64,000 bases of DNA. Source: Microbulbifer aggregans (lineage in GTDB: Bacteria > Pseudomonadota > Gammaproteobacteria > Pseudomonadales > Cellvibrionaceae). Shown in pieces: positions 24,172-33,765 of this stretch. The notes under the pieces were generated by a model, which was not told the DNA's origin, made no database searches, and was given only the letters and a program-made list of their open reading frames with translations. The position numbers and the translations under genes are program-made. Within the stretch, counting starts at the first letter, position 1; the number at the start of each line of letters is the position of its first letter. The stretch is from contig NZ_JAIVKK010000001.1 in NCBI RefSeq assembly GCF_020524005.1, positions 682,001 through 746,000 of the forward strand, given 5' to 3'.

Positions 24172-24907
24172 CCTGCTGCCAGCCTTCCACCAGCTGACCG
24201 TCTTCCAGGTGCAGGCAGCGATCGAGTGCGCCGGCCAGTTCCGGATCGTGGGTGACGATGATGAAGCTGATCCCGGTTTCCCGGTTCAGGCGATCCATCA
24301 GTTTGTGGATCTCGTGCGCGGTGTTGCGGTCAAGGTTGCCGGTGGGTTCATCCATCAGTACGCAGGCCGGCTTCGCCACCAGCGCACGGGCAATGGCGAC
24401 ACGCTGGCGCTCACCGCCGGACAGCTGCGCCGGCTTGTGATCCAAGCGTTGTCCAAGGCCGACGGCCTCGAGCATTTCCTGCGCGGCCGCGCGGGCCTCG
24501 CTCACGGATTGCTTGCCGATCAGCAACGGCATGGCCACGTTTTCCAGCGCGGTAAATTCATTCAGCAGGTGGTGAAACTGGTACACGAAACCGAGGCTTG
24601 AATTACGCAGCCAGCCGCGCTCGTTGGCGTTGAGCGTGGCCAGGTTCTGCCCCGCTACCCAGACCTCACCGGTGCTCGGCGTATCCAGGCCACCCAGCAG
24701 GTTCAGCAGTGTGGATTTACCAGATCCGGACGCGCCGACAATCGCCAGGCGCTCGCCTTTCGGCACCTGCAGCTCGACGCCGCGCAATACGTGCAGCTCG
24801 TTATTGCCCTGCTTGTAGGTTTTGCTGAGCTGGTGACAGGCCAACACAATTTCTGCGGACGGCTGCATATGCGCCTCTTCCGGTTTGATTTCTACTTGGC
24901 TGTTCAT
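24158..24907 (-). CDS. lolD: LolD, ATPase of the lipoprotein-releasing transporter
   Basis: 249 residues. Walker [11 protein letters not shown]-loop YQFHHLL, ABC signature [15 protein letters not shown], Walker [13 protein letters not shown] and the H-loop VTHD are all intact. The LolD-specific [18 protein letters not shown] segment is present. The N-terminus has about 20 extra residues before the ABC domain; an internal ATG (MQPSAEIV, residue 14) could be the true start. It powers release of outer-membrane lipoproteins. It sits between lolC and lolE, overlapping lolE, with a REP-like hairpin between it and lolC. Confidence 0.94.
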   Translation of the reverse strand: MNSQVEIKPEEAHMQPSAEIVLACHQLSKTYKQGNNELHVLRGVELQVPKGERLAIVGASGSGKSTLLNLLGGLDTPSTGEVWVAGQNLATLNANERGWLRNSSLGFVYQFHHLLNEFTALENVAMPLLIGKQSVSEARAAAQEMLEAVGLGQRLDHKPAQLSGGERQRVAIARALVAKPACVLMDEPTGNLDRNTAHEIHKLMDRLNRETGISFIIVTHDPELAGALDRCLHLEDGQLVEGWQQGEHV

Positions 24908-24937
24908 CTGGTCCGTCTGTGTTCTGTTTGTCTTTGT

Positions 24938-25002
24938 GTAGGAGCCTGCTTGCAGGCGATTTCCCGAGACACCGGGAGGTTCGCCTGCAAGCAGGCTCCT
25001 AC
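24938..25002. repeat. REP-like inverted repeat between lolC and lolD
   Basis: GTAGGAGCCTGCTTGCAGGC at 24938-24957 and its complement GCCTGCAAGCAGGCTCCTAC at 24983-25002 form a stem of about 22 bp. The loop (TTTCCCGAGACACCGGGAGG) contains a small inner stem. The GTAGGAGC-N-GC form is reminiscent of pseudomonad REP elements. It lies inside the lol operon, downstream of the first gene. Confidence 0.85.
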
Positions 25003-25015
25003 AGCAGTAATTGGG

Positions 25016-26257
25016 TTATTCGTAGCGCAGCGCTTCTGCCGGTTCGATCTGGGCCGCGCGCCACGCCGGGAACAGTGTTGCCAGCAGGCTCATGATCACC
25101 GCGGCACTCAGTACCATGACGGCGTCACCGGCACGGAATTCCGACGGCAGGAAGCTCACGAAAAATACCCGGGGATCGAAGATCTTCGCGCCCAGGAAGT
25201 TTTCCACCCAGGACACCAGGTCGGTCAGGTTGAGGGCGATCAGGGTACCGAGCGCCGCGCCAACAAAAGCACCAATGATGCCAATCGCACTGCCCTGCAC
25301 CACAAACACCGCCATGATCTGGCGCGAGGTGAGGCCGAGGGTACGCAACACGGCGATATCCGAGCGTTTGTCCGCCACCATCAGCACCAGCGCCGATACA
25401 ATATTGAACGCCGCCACGGCGACGATGATCATCAGCATCAGGGTGACCACGGTTTTTTCCATTTTCACCGCCTGGAACAGGCTGCCCTGGGAAAGACTCC
25501 AGTCTTCACCTTCGAACCCTTCACCCAGTGCGGCGGCGTAGCTTTCTACACGGCCAAGGGCGTTGTTCATATCGTCGAATTTGAGCTGCAGGCCCTGCAC
25601 TTTGCCGCGCATACGCAACAGCCGCGACGCGTCTTCGATATGCATCAGGGCCATGTTCTGGTCGACCTGGGCACCCACCGAAAATACGCCGGCAACGGTA
25701 AAGCGCTTGGTGCGGGGAAAAATACCGGCCGGGGTAATCACGACTTCCGGCAAGGTGAGGATGACGCTGTCGCCGGGAATAACACCCAGCTGGCGGGCAA
25801 GAATACGCCCGAGGACAATCTCGTAACTGCGCGGCTGCAGCGTATCCATGCTGCCCATCAGCATGTTCTCACCAACTGCGGACACATCCCGCAGGGCCTG
25901 CGGATCAATGCCCTGGAACTCCACGCCCTGGGACTGGTTGTTGGCGCCGAGCAGCGCAAACCCACGCACAAACGGGCTCGCGGCCACCACGTGCGGCTGG
26001 TTACGCAACTGGCTGGCGGCATCCTGCCAGTCTTCCAGACCCTCTTTGTGCTCCACAAAGCCGTGGGGTACGACCGCAAGGATTCGGGTTTTCAGCTCGC
26101 GATCAAAACCGTTCATAACGGAAGTGACCACGATCAGTGCAAACACACCCAGCGCCATCCCCAACAGGGAGAATCCGTTAATAAAGGAAATGAACTGCTG
26201 CCGGCGGCGGGCGGCCACGTAGCGGAGGCCGATATAGAGGGGAACTGGTTTTATCAT
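25016..26257 (-). CDS. lolC: LolC-type permease subunit of lipoprotein-releasing ABC transporter
   Basis: 413 residues with the same plan as its neighbour LolE: N-terminal helix (about 23-48), periplasmic domain, and three C-terminal helices (about 265-400). The [17 protein letters not shown] motif is diagnostic. In the LolCDE complex LolC recruits the chaperone LolA, and LolE binds the lipoprotein. First gene of the lol operon; its promoter must lie in the 86-base gap after the hydrolase gene or further upstream. Confidence 0.92.
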   Translation of the reverse strand: MIKPVPLYIGLRYVAARRRQQFISFINGFSLLGMALGVFALIVVTSVMNGFDRELKTRILAVVPHGFVEHKEGLEDWQDAASQLRNQPHVVAASPFVRGFALLGANNQSQGVEFQGIDPQALRDVSAVGENMLMGSMDTLQPRSYEIVLGRILARQLGVIPGDSVILTLPEVVITPAGIFPRTKRFTVAGVFSVGAQVDQNMALMHIEDASRLLRMRGKVQGLQLKFDDMNNALGRVESYAAALGEGFEGEDWSLSQGSLFQAVKMEKTVVTLMLMIIVAVAAFNIVSALVLMVADKRSDIAVLRTLGLTSRQIMAVFVVQGSAIGIIGAFVGAALGTLIALNLTDLVSWVENFLGAKIFDPRVFFVSFLPSEFRAGDAVMVLSAAVIMSLLATLFPAWRAAQIEPAEALRYE

Positions 26258-26343
26258 GTGGCTGATTTAAGCGGAAAAACGCCAAGAAATCCAAGCATTT
26301 ACGCACACTACCCGGAGTTGTCTGACAACTGTGACCGCATATT

Positions 26344-27975
26344 TCAGCGAGGATTCCATGTGCGCAGTTTTTCTTTTAGTAGCTTCAGGCTCGCCTCATC
26401 CCACCCTTGCGGCTCGGTGAGCTGATACCAGGCGTGCACATAGTCTTCCGGCGCATAGCTGTGGCCATACCCCATGGGCGCAATCCCGGCGTGCATATCC
26501 ATCCCCAGCTGCAGCATGGTCACGATCGGGTACCACTTCAGGTCCGGTGACACATCCCGCGCGCGGGGCTTATCCATCCATGCCGGCTTGCGCCAGGCGG
26601 CCGCGGGGTCAAAAAAGACGATGGGGTCACTGCCGTGTTGCAGGTAGGCGATGCGGAAATCGCCCCAGGGCTGCTCGCCCTTCTCGTAGCCGCCGAAATG
26701 GTTGCCGAAGCGCACCACCGAGCCACCGCGGAAACTTGGCAGCCACGCAGGGGACCCTTCATCACGATGGGCGGTGACCATGCGCCAAGTATCGGAGCGG
26801 AACGGGGGGCCGGTCCAGAGGGCGCCGTGAAAGGGGTCATCGATGATGTCGTAGAAATCAAAGGAGCGGTCGGAATTGAGCGCGCCGAGGCTCAGCCCGA
26901 ACAGGTACAGCTTCGGCCGGGACTGCCTGGGCATTGCTTTCCAGTAGCCATAAACGGCCTGAAACAACGCCTGCGCAGTCTCGCGACCATAGGCATCTTC
27001 CGTCATCAGCGCGATGGGGCTGGGGAGATAGGAATACTGGGCGGCGACGCTGGCGATATCGCCGCGCAGCAGGTACTCGATGGAATTGATCGCCCCCGGA
27101 TCGACCCAGCCGGTGCCGGTGGGGGTAATGAGGATCAGGTTCGCGCGATCAAAGCCCCCTACCCGCTTGAGCTCATCCAGTGCCAGCTTCGCCCGCGCCT
27201 CTGGTGTATCTGCGGCGTTAAGACCAACGTAGACGCGGATCGGGTCCTTGGCGCGGCCGGTAACTTCGGCAATGTCCTTTTCCTTTGGCCCGAGCGCCAG
27301 GTAACGCCGCCCCTGGTGCCCCATATCTTTCCAGCGCACCAGTGAATCCGGACCTCCCGCTTGGTTGGCGCCGGTCGGCGCCTTCATGTCCGGAACGATG
27401 CGCGCATCCAGCCGCTGGTAGATACCATCCACCTTGTGCAGCGCGGTGCTCACCACCACATCGCTGATCACCGAGTAAAACACGAAGAACGCGGCGACCA
27501 GGCCCAGTAGCGTGGCGATCCGCTGTGGCACCCGGCGCTCCAGTTTGCCGGAAAGGAAATAAAACAGCTGCCGGAAGAGCTTTGCGATCAATACCAGGAC
27601 GAGGAAGACCAGGGCAGCAACGAGGGCGACGGTAAGCGGGCGCACCCCGGGCACTTCTTCCAGGCCCATCAGTGCGCGCACGGAGTTTTGCCAGGTGGTT
27701 GCCTGCAACAGGAACCCCACGGCCAGCAGCACACACAAGGCGGTGACCACCCAGCGCAGTACTTGCCGGGTGCGGCCACCGACCGCCGGCAGCTCCATAA
27801 AGTGCCAAAGCCAGGCGACGAACACGCCAACGCCATAGCCGGCGACCATGGAAATGCCGGATATCGCCCCCTGCACCACACCCTCGCGCGGGATGAGCGA
27901 AGGCGTTAGCGAGAGCGCGAAGAAGATAGTACCTACCAGCAATCCCGCGGTAGAGAATTGAAGTGGAAGTCGCAT
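26344..27975 (-). CDS. Membrane-anchored alpha/beta hydrolase (Abhydrolase_9 / DUF2319 type)
   Basis: 543 residues. The N-terminal third has about four to five membrane helices (residues 8-30, 37-60, 70-92, 108-130, 150-172), matching the Abhydrolase_9_N domain. The C-terminal cytoplasmic or periplasmic part is an alpha/beta hydrolase with a nucleophile elbow FGLSLGA near residue 360 and conserved segments TPTGTGWVDPGA and YLQHGSDPIVFF. The substrate is unknown; members are often annotated as membrane esterases. It is co-directional with lolC (86-base gap), but I know no functional link. Confidence 0.8.
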   Translation of the reverse strand: MRLPLQFSTAGLLVGTIFFALSLTPSLIPREGVVQGAISGISMVAGYGVGVFVAWLWHFMELPAVGGRTRQVLRWVVTALCVLLAVGFLLQATTWQNSVRALMGLEEVPGVRPLTVALVAALVFLVLVLIAKLFRQLFYFLSGKLERRVPQRIATLLGLVAAFFVFYSVISDVVVSTALHKVDGIYQRLDARIVPDMKAPTGANQAGGPDSLVRWKDMGHQGRRYLALGPKEKDIAEVTGRAKDPIRVYVGLNAADTPEARAKLALDELKRVGGFDRANLILITPTGTGWVDPGAINSIEYLLRGDIASVAAQYSYLPSPIALMTEDAYGRETAQALFQAVYGYWKAMPRQSRPKLYLFGLSLGALNSDRSFDFYDIIDDPFHGALWTGPPFRSDTWRMVTAHRDEGSPAWLPSFRGGSVVRFGNHFGGYEKGEQPWGDFRIAYLQHGSDPIVFFDPAAAWRKPAWMDKPRARDVSPDLKWYPIVTMLQLGMDMHAGIAPMGYGHSYAPEDYVHAWYQLTEPQGWDEASLKLLKEKLRTWNPR

Positions 27976-28163
27976 CCGTGACTGCCTGAAGGGTCGAGTT
28001 CGAATATCAGCCTAGCATATCCGGGCCAGATCAATTCGCCCACGGGGGCCTGCGGGGCTTGTCTGCCGGCGGACAGGAGATAAAACGTGAAGAATGCCGC
28101 GTGTTTGGGCACAATATCTGCTTTAATGCCTGACAACTCGAATAATCACATCGGAGAGACAGT

Positions 28164-28481
28164 ATGTTCTCAAACCGCCAATCTTCTTCCCTGCTGAGCC
28201 GCCTTGGTATGGCATCCCTGCTCGGTGCCGCACTCTTCTCAACGGTATTATCTGCCCAGGCCGATACTGTGGAAGTGCCGGTAGGCAGTCAGGGCCTGGT
28301 GGCCGAAGCCAACATTCTCCGCGGCAAGAAACAGGAATTTGTAACGGCTGAATTGGGCGAGCCCCTGAGCATCCAGGGTCCGGTCGGCGAGCCGGCGATC
28401 ACTCGCTGGGAATACGCAGACTTCTACGTCTATTTTGAATATGAGCGCGTTTTGCACGTGGTGAAAAAGCACCACGGCTAA
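28164..28481 (+). CDS. Small periplasmic protein of unknown function
   Basis: 105 residues. A signal peptide (about 33 residues, ending SAQA before DTVEVPVG) leads a short mature domain with the pattern RGKKQEFVTAELGEP, PVGEPAITRWEY, FYVYFEYERVLHVV. I recall the same pattern in short secreted proteins of pseudomonads, function unknown. GGAGAG precedes the ATG at good distance. A GC-poor 11-bp hairpin lies downstream (28515-28546) without a T-tract. It is encoded alone, divergent from the hydrolase. Confidence 0.75.
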   Translation: MFSNRQSSSLLSRLGMASLLGAALFSTVLSAQADTVEVPVGSQGLVAEANILRGKKQEFVTAELGEPLSIQGPVGEPAITRWEYADFYVYFEYERVLHVVKKHHG

Positions 28482-28616
28482 GCCCAGGCACACCGCCACC
28501 CTATCTTTGGGGTCCATCGCCATCACGCACATCGATGATGGCGATGCCCGATCCCGGACACCGCCTTCCGACCCGTTCCGGGTCAGCGCATCAACAGTCG
28601 ATAGTCAGACATGCGA

Positions 28617-29084
28617 TCAGTAAAGGAACGTCGCTGTTCCCATAGCGATCAGCTCGTCACTGTCGTTGTGCAGCTCCATACGCGTCACCACGAGCTTGTT
28701 GCCCACGCGCAAAATTGAGCCTTCGCAAACGAAGTGGGAGCCACGACCGGGCTTCAGGTAATCCACCCGCATATCCACCGTACCCAGGCGCGTGAGGCGC
28801 TGAATCTTTTCATTCCAGTCAATCGCCCCACCCATACGCTGATAGGCTGCGACCATCGCGGTCATGCCGCCAACGGTATCCATCGCCGTCGCGATAACTC
28901 CGCCGTGCAGAATATTCTGGAAATGGTTACCAATCAGCTGTGGCTTCAACTCGAACGCTGCTGACAGCGTTTGATTCTCCAGATCAAACTCATGCAAACG
29001 GAGACCAACCTCACGCACGAAGGGGATATCGGAAAATATCCCCTCCACCAGCTGGCGGAACTCCGCGGGCGATGGCTCGCTCAC
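28617..29084 (-). CDS. Hotdog-fold thioesterase (YigI/PaaI-like), coupled to sthA
   Basis: 155 residues from GTG 29084, which overlaps the sthA stop (GTGA). The open frame runs further upstream inside sthA, but that part is not family-like. The hotdog core with the active-site-like segment [21 protein letters not shown] splits as [10 protein letters not shown] and [11 protein letters not shown], followed by [13 protein letters not shown] and the C-terminal strand [10 protein letters not shown]. These enzymes hydrolyse acyl-CoA thioesters. Translational coupling to a transhydrogenase suggests a shared redox or fatty-acid context, which is inference. Confidence 0.85.
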   Translation of the reverse strand: MSEPSPAEFRQLVEGIFSDIPFVREVGLRLHEFDLENQTLSAAFELKPQLIGNHFQNILHGGVIATAMDTVGGMTAMVAAYQRMGGAIDWNEKIQRLTRLGTVDMRVDYLKPGRGSHFVCEGSILRVGNKLVVTRMELHNDSDELIAMGTATFLY

Positions 29085-30478
29085 AGTCGGGTCACCCGGT
29101 TCAGGCCGTCCAGCGCCGCACTGCGGTAGGCTTCCGCCATGGTCGGGTAGTTGAAGGTGGTGTTCACGAAAAAGTCGATCGTATTGTTCGGCGCCGGCTG
29201 CTTCATAATTGCCTGGCCGATATGCACGATTTCCGCCGCTTCCGCGCCGAAGCAATGGATACCGAGGATTTCACGGGTTTCGATGTGGAACAGGATTTTC
29301 AGCATGCCCACGCGCTCGCCGGAAATCTGTGCACGCGCGGTGTGCTTGAACAATGCACGCCCTACTTCGTACGGCACTTTGGCGTTGGTCAGCTCACTCT
29401 CGGTTTTACCGACGGAGGAAATCTCCGGCAGCGTGTAAATACCGGTAGGTGCGTCTTCGATCACCCGGTGCCCACGGCCAACCACCGCAGCGGCCACTGC
29501 GCGACCCTGGTCGTAAGAGGCACTGGCGAGGCTCGGCCAGCCGATCACATCGCCCACCGCAAATACGTTTTCTACTTCGGTGCAGTAGTGCTCATCCACG
29601 GCGAGCTGGCCGCGGTGGTTGGCTTCGAGACCAATTTTGTCCAGGCCGAGGCTGCCGGTATTACCGGAGCGGCCGTTACACCACAGCAGTGCATCCGCGG
29701 AAATACGCTTGCCGGATTGCATCTCCATCACGACACCGCGGTCGGTACCGATGACTTTTGCATACTCTTCCCGGTGACGGACAGTGACACCCATATCGCG
29801 CAGGTGGTAGCTCAGTGCATCGGAGATCTCGTCGTCGAGGAACTCCAGCAGATGGCCACGGCTGTTGATCAGGTCCACCTTGATACCCAGCGCCGCAAAA
29901 ATCGATGCGTATTCGCAACCGATCACACCGGCACCGTAAATGATGATGGCCTGCGGCGTGTGCTCCATGTCCAGGATGGTATCGCTGTCGTAGACGCGCT
30001 CGTGGTTGAAGTCCACATCCGCCGGGCGGTACGGGCGCGAGCCGGTGGCGACGACAAATTTTTCCGAAGTGACAATTTCGCGGGCGCCGTCGGTCAGCTG
30101 CACCACAACGCTGTTGGCATCGCGGAACTGGGCATCACCGGTAATCAGGTCCACACGGTTGCGCGCATAAAAACTGGTGTGCATTTCCACCTGGTAGGAA
30201 ATGACCTTGTTAACCGTTTCCATAACCTGCGGAAAAGTCAGCCTGCGCGGTTCGCCCAAAGCACGGAACACGGCCTGGGTGTTGTAGCGCATCAGCTGCT
30301 TTACGGAATGACGCAGCGCTTTTGAGGGAATGGTGCCTTTATGGGTACAGTTGCCCCCTACTGACTGACTGCGCTCGATTACGGCTACGCGCAGTCCTTT
30401 CTTGGCAGCGCTCATCGCTGCCGCTTCACCGGCCGGGCCGGAACCGATTACTACCAGATCGTACTTGGAATCTGCCAT
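29081..30478 (-). CDS. sthA: SthA, soluble pyridine nucleotide transhydrogenase
   Basis: 465 residues. A FAD-dependent enzyme that passes hydride between NADPH and NAD+, draining excess NADPH. FAD-binding [12 protein letters not shown] is at the N-terminus. The redox-disulfide position of related dehydrogenases is replaced by [13 protein letters not shown], which has lost the second Cys; this is diagnostic of SthA. A second nucleotide-binding motif [13 protein letters not shown] and the C-terminal dimerisation domain are intact. Followed by a coupled thioesterase, and close to the nqr operon that consumes the NADH it makes. Confidence 0.96.
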   Translation of the reverse strand: MADSKYDLVVIGSGPAGEAAAMSAAKKGLRVAVIERSQSVGGNCTHKGTIPSKALRHSVKQLMRYNTQAVFRALGEPRRLTFPQVMETVNKVISYQVEMHTSFYARNRVDLITGDAQFRDANSVVVQLTDGAREIVTSEKFVVATGSRPYRPADVDFNHERVYDSDTILDMEHTPQAIIIYGAGVIGCEYASIFAALGIKVDLINSRGHLLEFLDDEISDALSYHLRDMGVTVRHREEYAKVIGTDRGVVMEMQSGKRISADALLWCNGRSGNTGSLGLDKIGLEANHRGQLAVDEHYCTEVENVFAVGDVIGWPSLASASYDQGRAVAAAVVGRGHRVIEDAPTGIYTLPEISSVGKTESELTNAKVPYEVGRALFKHTARAQISGERVGMLKILFHIETREILGIHCFGAEAAEIVHIGQAIMKQPAPNNTIDFFVNTTFNYPTMAEAYRSAALDGLNRVTRL

Positions 30479-30561
30479 CGAATTACTGTCTTGATTATTT
30501 AAGTGTTTATTGGGTCAAATCACGGCGCCTCAGCAAGGCAAGGGCCAGGCAAGAGCCAGGA

Positions 30562-30819
30562 TCAGTCCTGGCGCTTGGTGGCATCGTAAGCCAGGTCAGT
30601 GCTGGCAGCGGCTTTGGCCTCAGCGATCTTACGCTGGCGCTCCTGCTCTTTCTCACACTCCTGGTCGTCACCGCCACAAATGTCGCAGTCCTTCTTCATG
30701 CCGATCTTGTTGAGACCACCACAGGAGCCTTTCAACGGCTTGTTCTGGATGATCGCGCCCAGTGCCATACCGGTAACGATCAGAACCAGGATTACGAATG
30801 CAAGGATATAAATAGTCAC
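30562..30819 (-). CDS. nqrM: NqrM, assembly factor for Na+-NQR
   Basis: 85 residues. An N-terminal membrane helix (about 3-25) is followed by four conserved cysteines in GSCGGL, CDICGG and ECEKE contexts, the DUF539/(Na+)-NQR maturation family pattern. NqrM is needed to place the iron centre between NqrD and NqrE. The C-terminus is charged and helical. It begins two bases after the apbE stop, so it shares that transcript, and ends the nqr-apbE-nqrM cluster. Confidence 0.93.
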   Translation of the reverse strand: MTIYILAFVILVLIVTGMALGAIIQNKPLKGSCGGLNKIGMKKDCDICGGDDQECEKEQERQRKIAEAKAAASTDLAYDATKRQD

Positions 30820-30821
30820 GG

Positions 30822-31838
30822 TTACCTCCCCTGACTCTCAAGATACGGAGTGAAGGCTTCGCTGTAGCGTTCTTCAAAGCCCTGTTCCGCTTTCACCAGC
30901 AGAAATACCGCCAGCCCTTCTTTCTCTGCCAATTTTAACGCCGCTTCGGCGCCCATGACATTAAATGCGGTCGCCAGACCATCCGCTTCCGCGCAATTGT
31001 CGGCAATCACAGTGACTGACGCGAGGCGATGCTCCACCGGGCGCCCGGTGCGGGGGTCCAGGGTGTGGGCATAACGCTTGCCGTCGCGCTCGTAGTAATT
31101 GCGGTAATCCCCGGAGGTGGCTACGGCCTTGCCGCTGACCTGGATCGGCTTCTGCACCACCTGCCCCGCAGTCGGCCGCTCGATCCCGATGCGCCAGGGC
31201 TGTCCCTGCGGGCTCACCCCTGATGTGCGCAGTTCGCCACCTACCTCCACCAGGTAGTTGGTGATGCCGCGGGATTCCAGCAGCTCGGCAACACGATCGA
31301 CACCATGGCCCTTGGCAATGGCCGAGAGGTCGATGGATACCGGGCGTGACTTTGTAAGGGTCAGGCCATCCAGCGACAGCGCATCGGATCCCAGCACTTG
31401 CTGCAGCCGGTCAATCTCCTCGTCCGACGGAATCGTTTCCGGCTCGGGGTTGGGGCCAAAGCCCCAGAGGTTGACCAGCGGTCCAATGGTGACATCGAAC
31501 GCGCCGCCACTGCGGCGGTAGATATCCAGTGAACGGTTAACCACGTCCGCCAGGTGCGGTGAAACCTCCACCGCCACACCAGTCGCCGCGGCGTTAAACC
31601 GCATCAGCTCGGAATCGGGGATGTACGTCGACATTTCCTGATTCACCGCGGCAAGCTCGGCGTCAATCGCCGACTGCAACGGCGCTTTCGCCTGCCCCGC
31701 CGGCACCTGCACCACGGTGATGTGGTAGCTGGTACCCATGGTTGGGCCAGACAGTTTCCAATTTTCCGCCTTCCTGTCACAAGCCGCCAGCGTCAATGCC
31801 AGCAACACGGTGACCAGACCGACAAACCCTTTACGCAC
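30822..31838 (-). CDS. apbE: ApbE, FMN transferase lipoprotein for Na+-NQR flavinylation
   Basis: 338 residues from GTG 31838, which gives a textbook lipoprotein signal (RKGFVGLVTVLLALTLAAC, 20 residues to the lipobox Cys). ATG 31901, eight bases past nqrF, would add 21 residues but must read through a terminator-like hairpin. No Shine-Dalgarno is clear at either. ApbE transfers FMN from FAD onto Thr of NqrB and NqrC. Family motifs visible: GPTMGTSYHI, a SIDLSAIAKGHGVD Mg/FAD segment, and HTLDPRTGRPV. Position after nqrF and before nqrM is usual for this pathway. Confidence 0.9.
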   Translation of the reverse strand: MRKGFVGLVTVLLALTLAACDRKAENWKLSGPTMGTSYHITVVQVPAGQAKAPLQSAIDAELAAVNQEMSTYIPDSELMRFNAAATGVAVEVSPHLADVVNRSLDIYRRSGGAFDVTIGPLVNLWGFGPNPEPETIPSDEEIDRLQQVLGSDALSLDGLTLTKSRPVSIDLSAIAKGHGVDRVAELLESRGITNYLVEVGGELRTSGVSPQGQPWRIGIERPTAGQVVQKPIQVSGKAVATSGDYRNYYERDGKRYAHTLDPRTGRPVEHRLASVTVIADNCAEADGLATAFNVMGAEAALKLAEKEGLAVFLLVKAEQGFEERYSEAFTPYLESQGR

Positions 31839-31842
31839 AAAC

Positions 31843-31875
31843 AAAAACAGGGCCGAAAGCTTCGGCCCTGTTTTT
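31843..31875 (-). terminator. Terminator-like hairpin at the nqrF/apbE junction
   Basis: ACAGGGCCGAA (31847-31857), loop AGC, TTCGGCCCTGT (31861-31871), extended by A5/T5. On the minus strand the stem is followed by TTTTGTTTG. It lies 34 bases past the nqrF stop and just before the preferred apbE start. It may end most nqr transcripts and lower apbE-nqrM expression. Confidence 0.75.
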
Positions 31876-31908
31876 GCGGTTGTTGTTACACAGCCAATCA
31901 TGTGGTCA

Positions 31909-33144
31909 TCAGCCACCGAAGTCGTCGAGCAGGATGTTTTCATCCTCTACGCCCAAGTTCTTCAGCATGTTGATTACCGCCGCGTTCATCATGGGCGGCC
32001 CACACATGTAGTACTCACAGTCTTCCGGAGCCGGGTGGTCCTTCAGGTAGTTTTCGTACACGACGTTGTGGATGAAGCCGGTGTAACCAGTCCAGTTGTC
32101 TTCCGGTTGCGGATCAGACAGGGCGATGTGCCACTGGAAGTTATCAAACTCTGACTGCAGACCGTTGTAGTCGTCCTCGTAGAACATCTCGCGCAGGGAG
32201 CGCGCACCGTACCAGAAGCTGATCTTGCGCTTGGAGTTCAGACGCTTCAGCTGGTCGAAGATGTGCGAACGCATCGGCGCCATACCGGCACCACCACCGA
32301 TGAAGACCATCTCGTTGTCGGTGTCCTTGGCGAAGAACTCACCGAAGGGACCGTATACGCGCATTTTGTCGCCCGGCTTCAGGTTGAAGACGTAGGAAGA
32401 CATCTGGCCCGGGGGAATACCCTCGGTGCGCGGCGGCGGAGTAGCGATACGGATGTTGAACTTAACAACGCCCTTCTCTTCCGGGTAGTTGGCCATGGAG
32501 TAGGCGCGAACCACCGGCTCGGTGACCTTGGACTCCAGCTTGAAGAAGCCGAAGTGCTCCCAGTCGCCACGGTACTCTTCGCCGATCTCGAAGTCGGAGA
32601 ACTTCACGTGATGGGGCGGCGCTTCCAGCTGTACGTAACCGCCAGCACGGAAGTCTACGTTCTCGCCTTCCGGCAGCTTCAGGGTCAGCTCTTTAATGAA
32701 GGTCGCCACGTTCGGGTTGGATTCCACAGTGCATTCCCACTGCTTAACACCAAACACCTCTTCGGGTACTTCGATCTTCATGTCCTGCTTAACCGCAACC
32801 TGACAAGACAGGCGCTTGCCCTGCTTGGCTTCACGCGGAGTGAAGTGCGCCGCTTCGGTCGGCAGCATGTCGCCACCACCTTCGCTCACTTTACACACAC
32901 ACTGCGCACAGCTGCCGCCACCACCACAGGCGGAGGCCAGGAACAGGTTGTTGGCAGCCAGGGTCTGCAGCAGTTTGCCACCAGCCGGCACGGTGAGGGT
33001 TTTCTCACCGTTAACCAGGATGTTGACGTCACCGGTGTTCACCAGGCGCGAGCGGGCAGCCAGAATGATGGCTACCAGCGCGAGCACGATCACGGTGAAC
33101 ATGCCGACGCCGAAATAAATATCCGTTAATTCCATGTTATTCAA
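31909..33144 (-). CDS. nqrF: NqrF, NADH-oxidising subunit of Na+-NQR
   Basis: 411 residues (a second [12 protein letters not shown], lies three codons in). One N-terminal helix (about 6-28), a plant-type [2Fe-2S] domain with [11 protein letters not shown] (about 72-82) and a ferredoxin-reductase module with the FAD motif [13 protein letters not shown]-binding [10 protein letters not shown] and the terminal DDFGG. It accepts hydride from NADH on FAD and passes electrons to the membrane subunits, driving Na+ export. Last structural gene of nqrABCDEF. Confidence 0.97.
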   Translation of the reverse strand: MNNMELTDIYFGVGMFTVIVLALVAIILAARSRLVNTGDVNILVNGEKTLTVPAGGKLLQTLAANNLFLASACGGGGSCAQCVCKVSEGGGDMLPTEAAHFTPREAKQGKRLSCQVAVKQDMKIEVPEEVFGVKQWECTVESNPNVATFIKELTLKLPEGENVDFRAGGYVQLEAPPHHVKFSDFEIGEEYRGDWEHFGFFKLESKVTEPVVRAYSMANYPEEKGVVKFNIRIATPPPRTEGIPPGQMSSYVFNLKPGDKMRVYGPFGEFFAKDTDNEMVFIGGGAGMAPMRSHIFDQLKRLNSKRKISFWYGARSLREMFYEDDYNGLQSEFDNFQWHIALSDPQPEDNWTGYTGFIHNVVYENYLKDHPAPEDCEYYMCGPPMMNAAVINMLKNLGVEDENILLDDFGG

Positions 33145-33153
33145 CCTCCCCGC

Positions 33154-33762
33154 TTAGATATCGATGCCGCCGAAGGACATGAAGCCCAGCGACATGAGAC
33201 CAACGGTAATGAAGGTGATGCCCAGGCCTTTCAGGCCGTCCGGCACGTCACTGTACTTCATGCGCTCGCGAATACCCGCCAGAGCGGTAATCGCCAGTGC
33301 CCAGCCGAGGCCGGCGCCGAAGCCGTAAGCAACAGATTCACCAAAATTGTATTCGCGCTCCACCATGAACAGAGACGCACCCATGATGGCGCAGTTCACG
33401 GTAATCAGCGGCAGGAATACACCCAGGGCGTTGTAGAGCGCCGGTACATACTTATCCAGGAACATTTCCAGGATCTGTACCAGAGCCGCGATAACGCCGA
33501 TGTAAGACAGCAGGCCGAGGAAGCTCAGGTCCACGTCCGGGTAGCCGGCCCAGGCCAGCGCGCCGTCTTTCAGCAGGTAGGTGTAAATCAGGTTGTTAAC
33601 CGGAACGGTGATGGTCAGTACTACGACAACCGCAACACCGAGACCAATCGCCGCTTCGACCTTCTTGGATACCGCCAGGAAGGTACACATCCCGAGGAAG
33701 AAGGCCAGCGCCATGTTTTCAATGAAAACGGCGCGAATGATCAGAGAAATAAAGTGTTCCAT
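33154..33762 (-). CDS. nqrE: NqrE, membrane subunit of Na+-NQR
   Basis: 202 residues, six predicted helices in the inverted NqrD/NqrE topology. Each half carries a Cys ([16 protein letters not shown] near residue 26; [13 protein letters not shown] near 120) that, with the NqrD pair, ligates the intramembrane iron centre. Nine bases follow to nqrF. It is paralogous to NqrD and to RnfA, but context fixes it as NqrE. Confidence 0.97.
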   Translation of the reverse strand: MEHFISLIIRAVFIENMALAFFLGMCTFLAVSKKVEAAIGLGVAVVVVLTITVPVNNLIYTYLLKDGALAWAGYPDVDLSFLGLLSYIGVIAALVQILEMFLDKYVPALYNALGVFLPLITVNCAIMGASLFMVEREYNFGESVAYGFGAGLGWALAITALAGIRERMKYSDVPDGLKGLGITFITVGLMSLGFMSFGGIDI

Positions 33763-33765
33763 CTA

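Noticed and set aside
24791..26425. A 544-codon open frame opposite lolC
   Set aside because: Antisense shadow; His/Gln/Arg-rich composition typical of reversed membrane-protein code.
29085..29255. N-terminal extension of the thioesterase inside sthA
   Set aside because: It reads sthA in another frame; the GTG at 29084, overlapping the sthA stop, fits the family's length.
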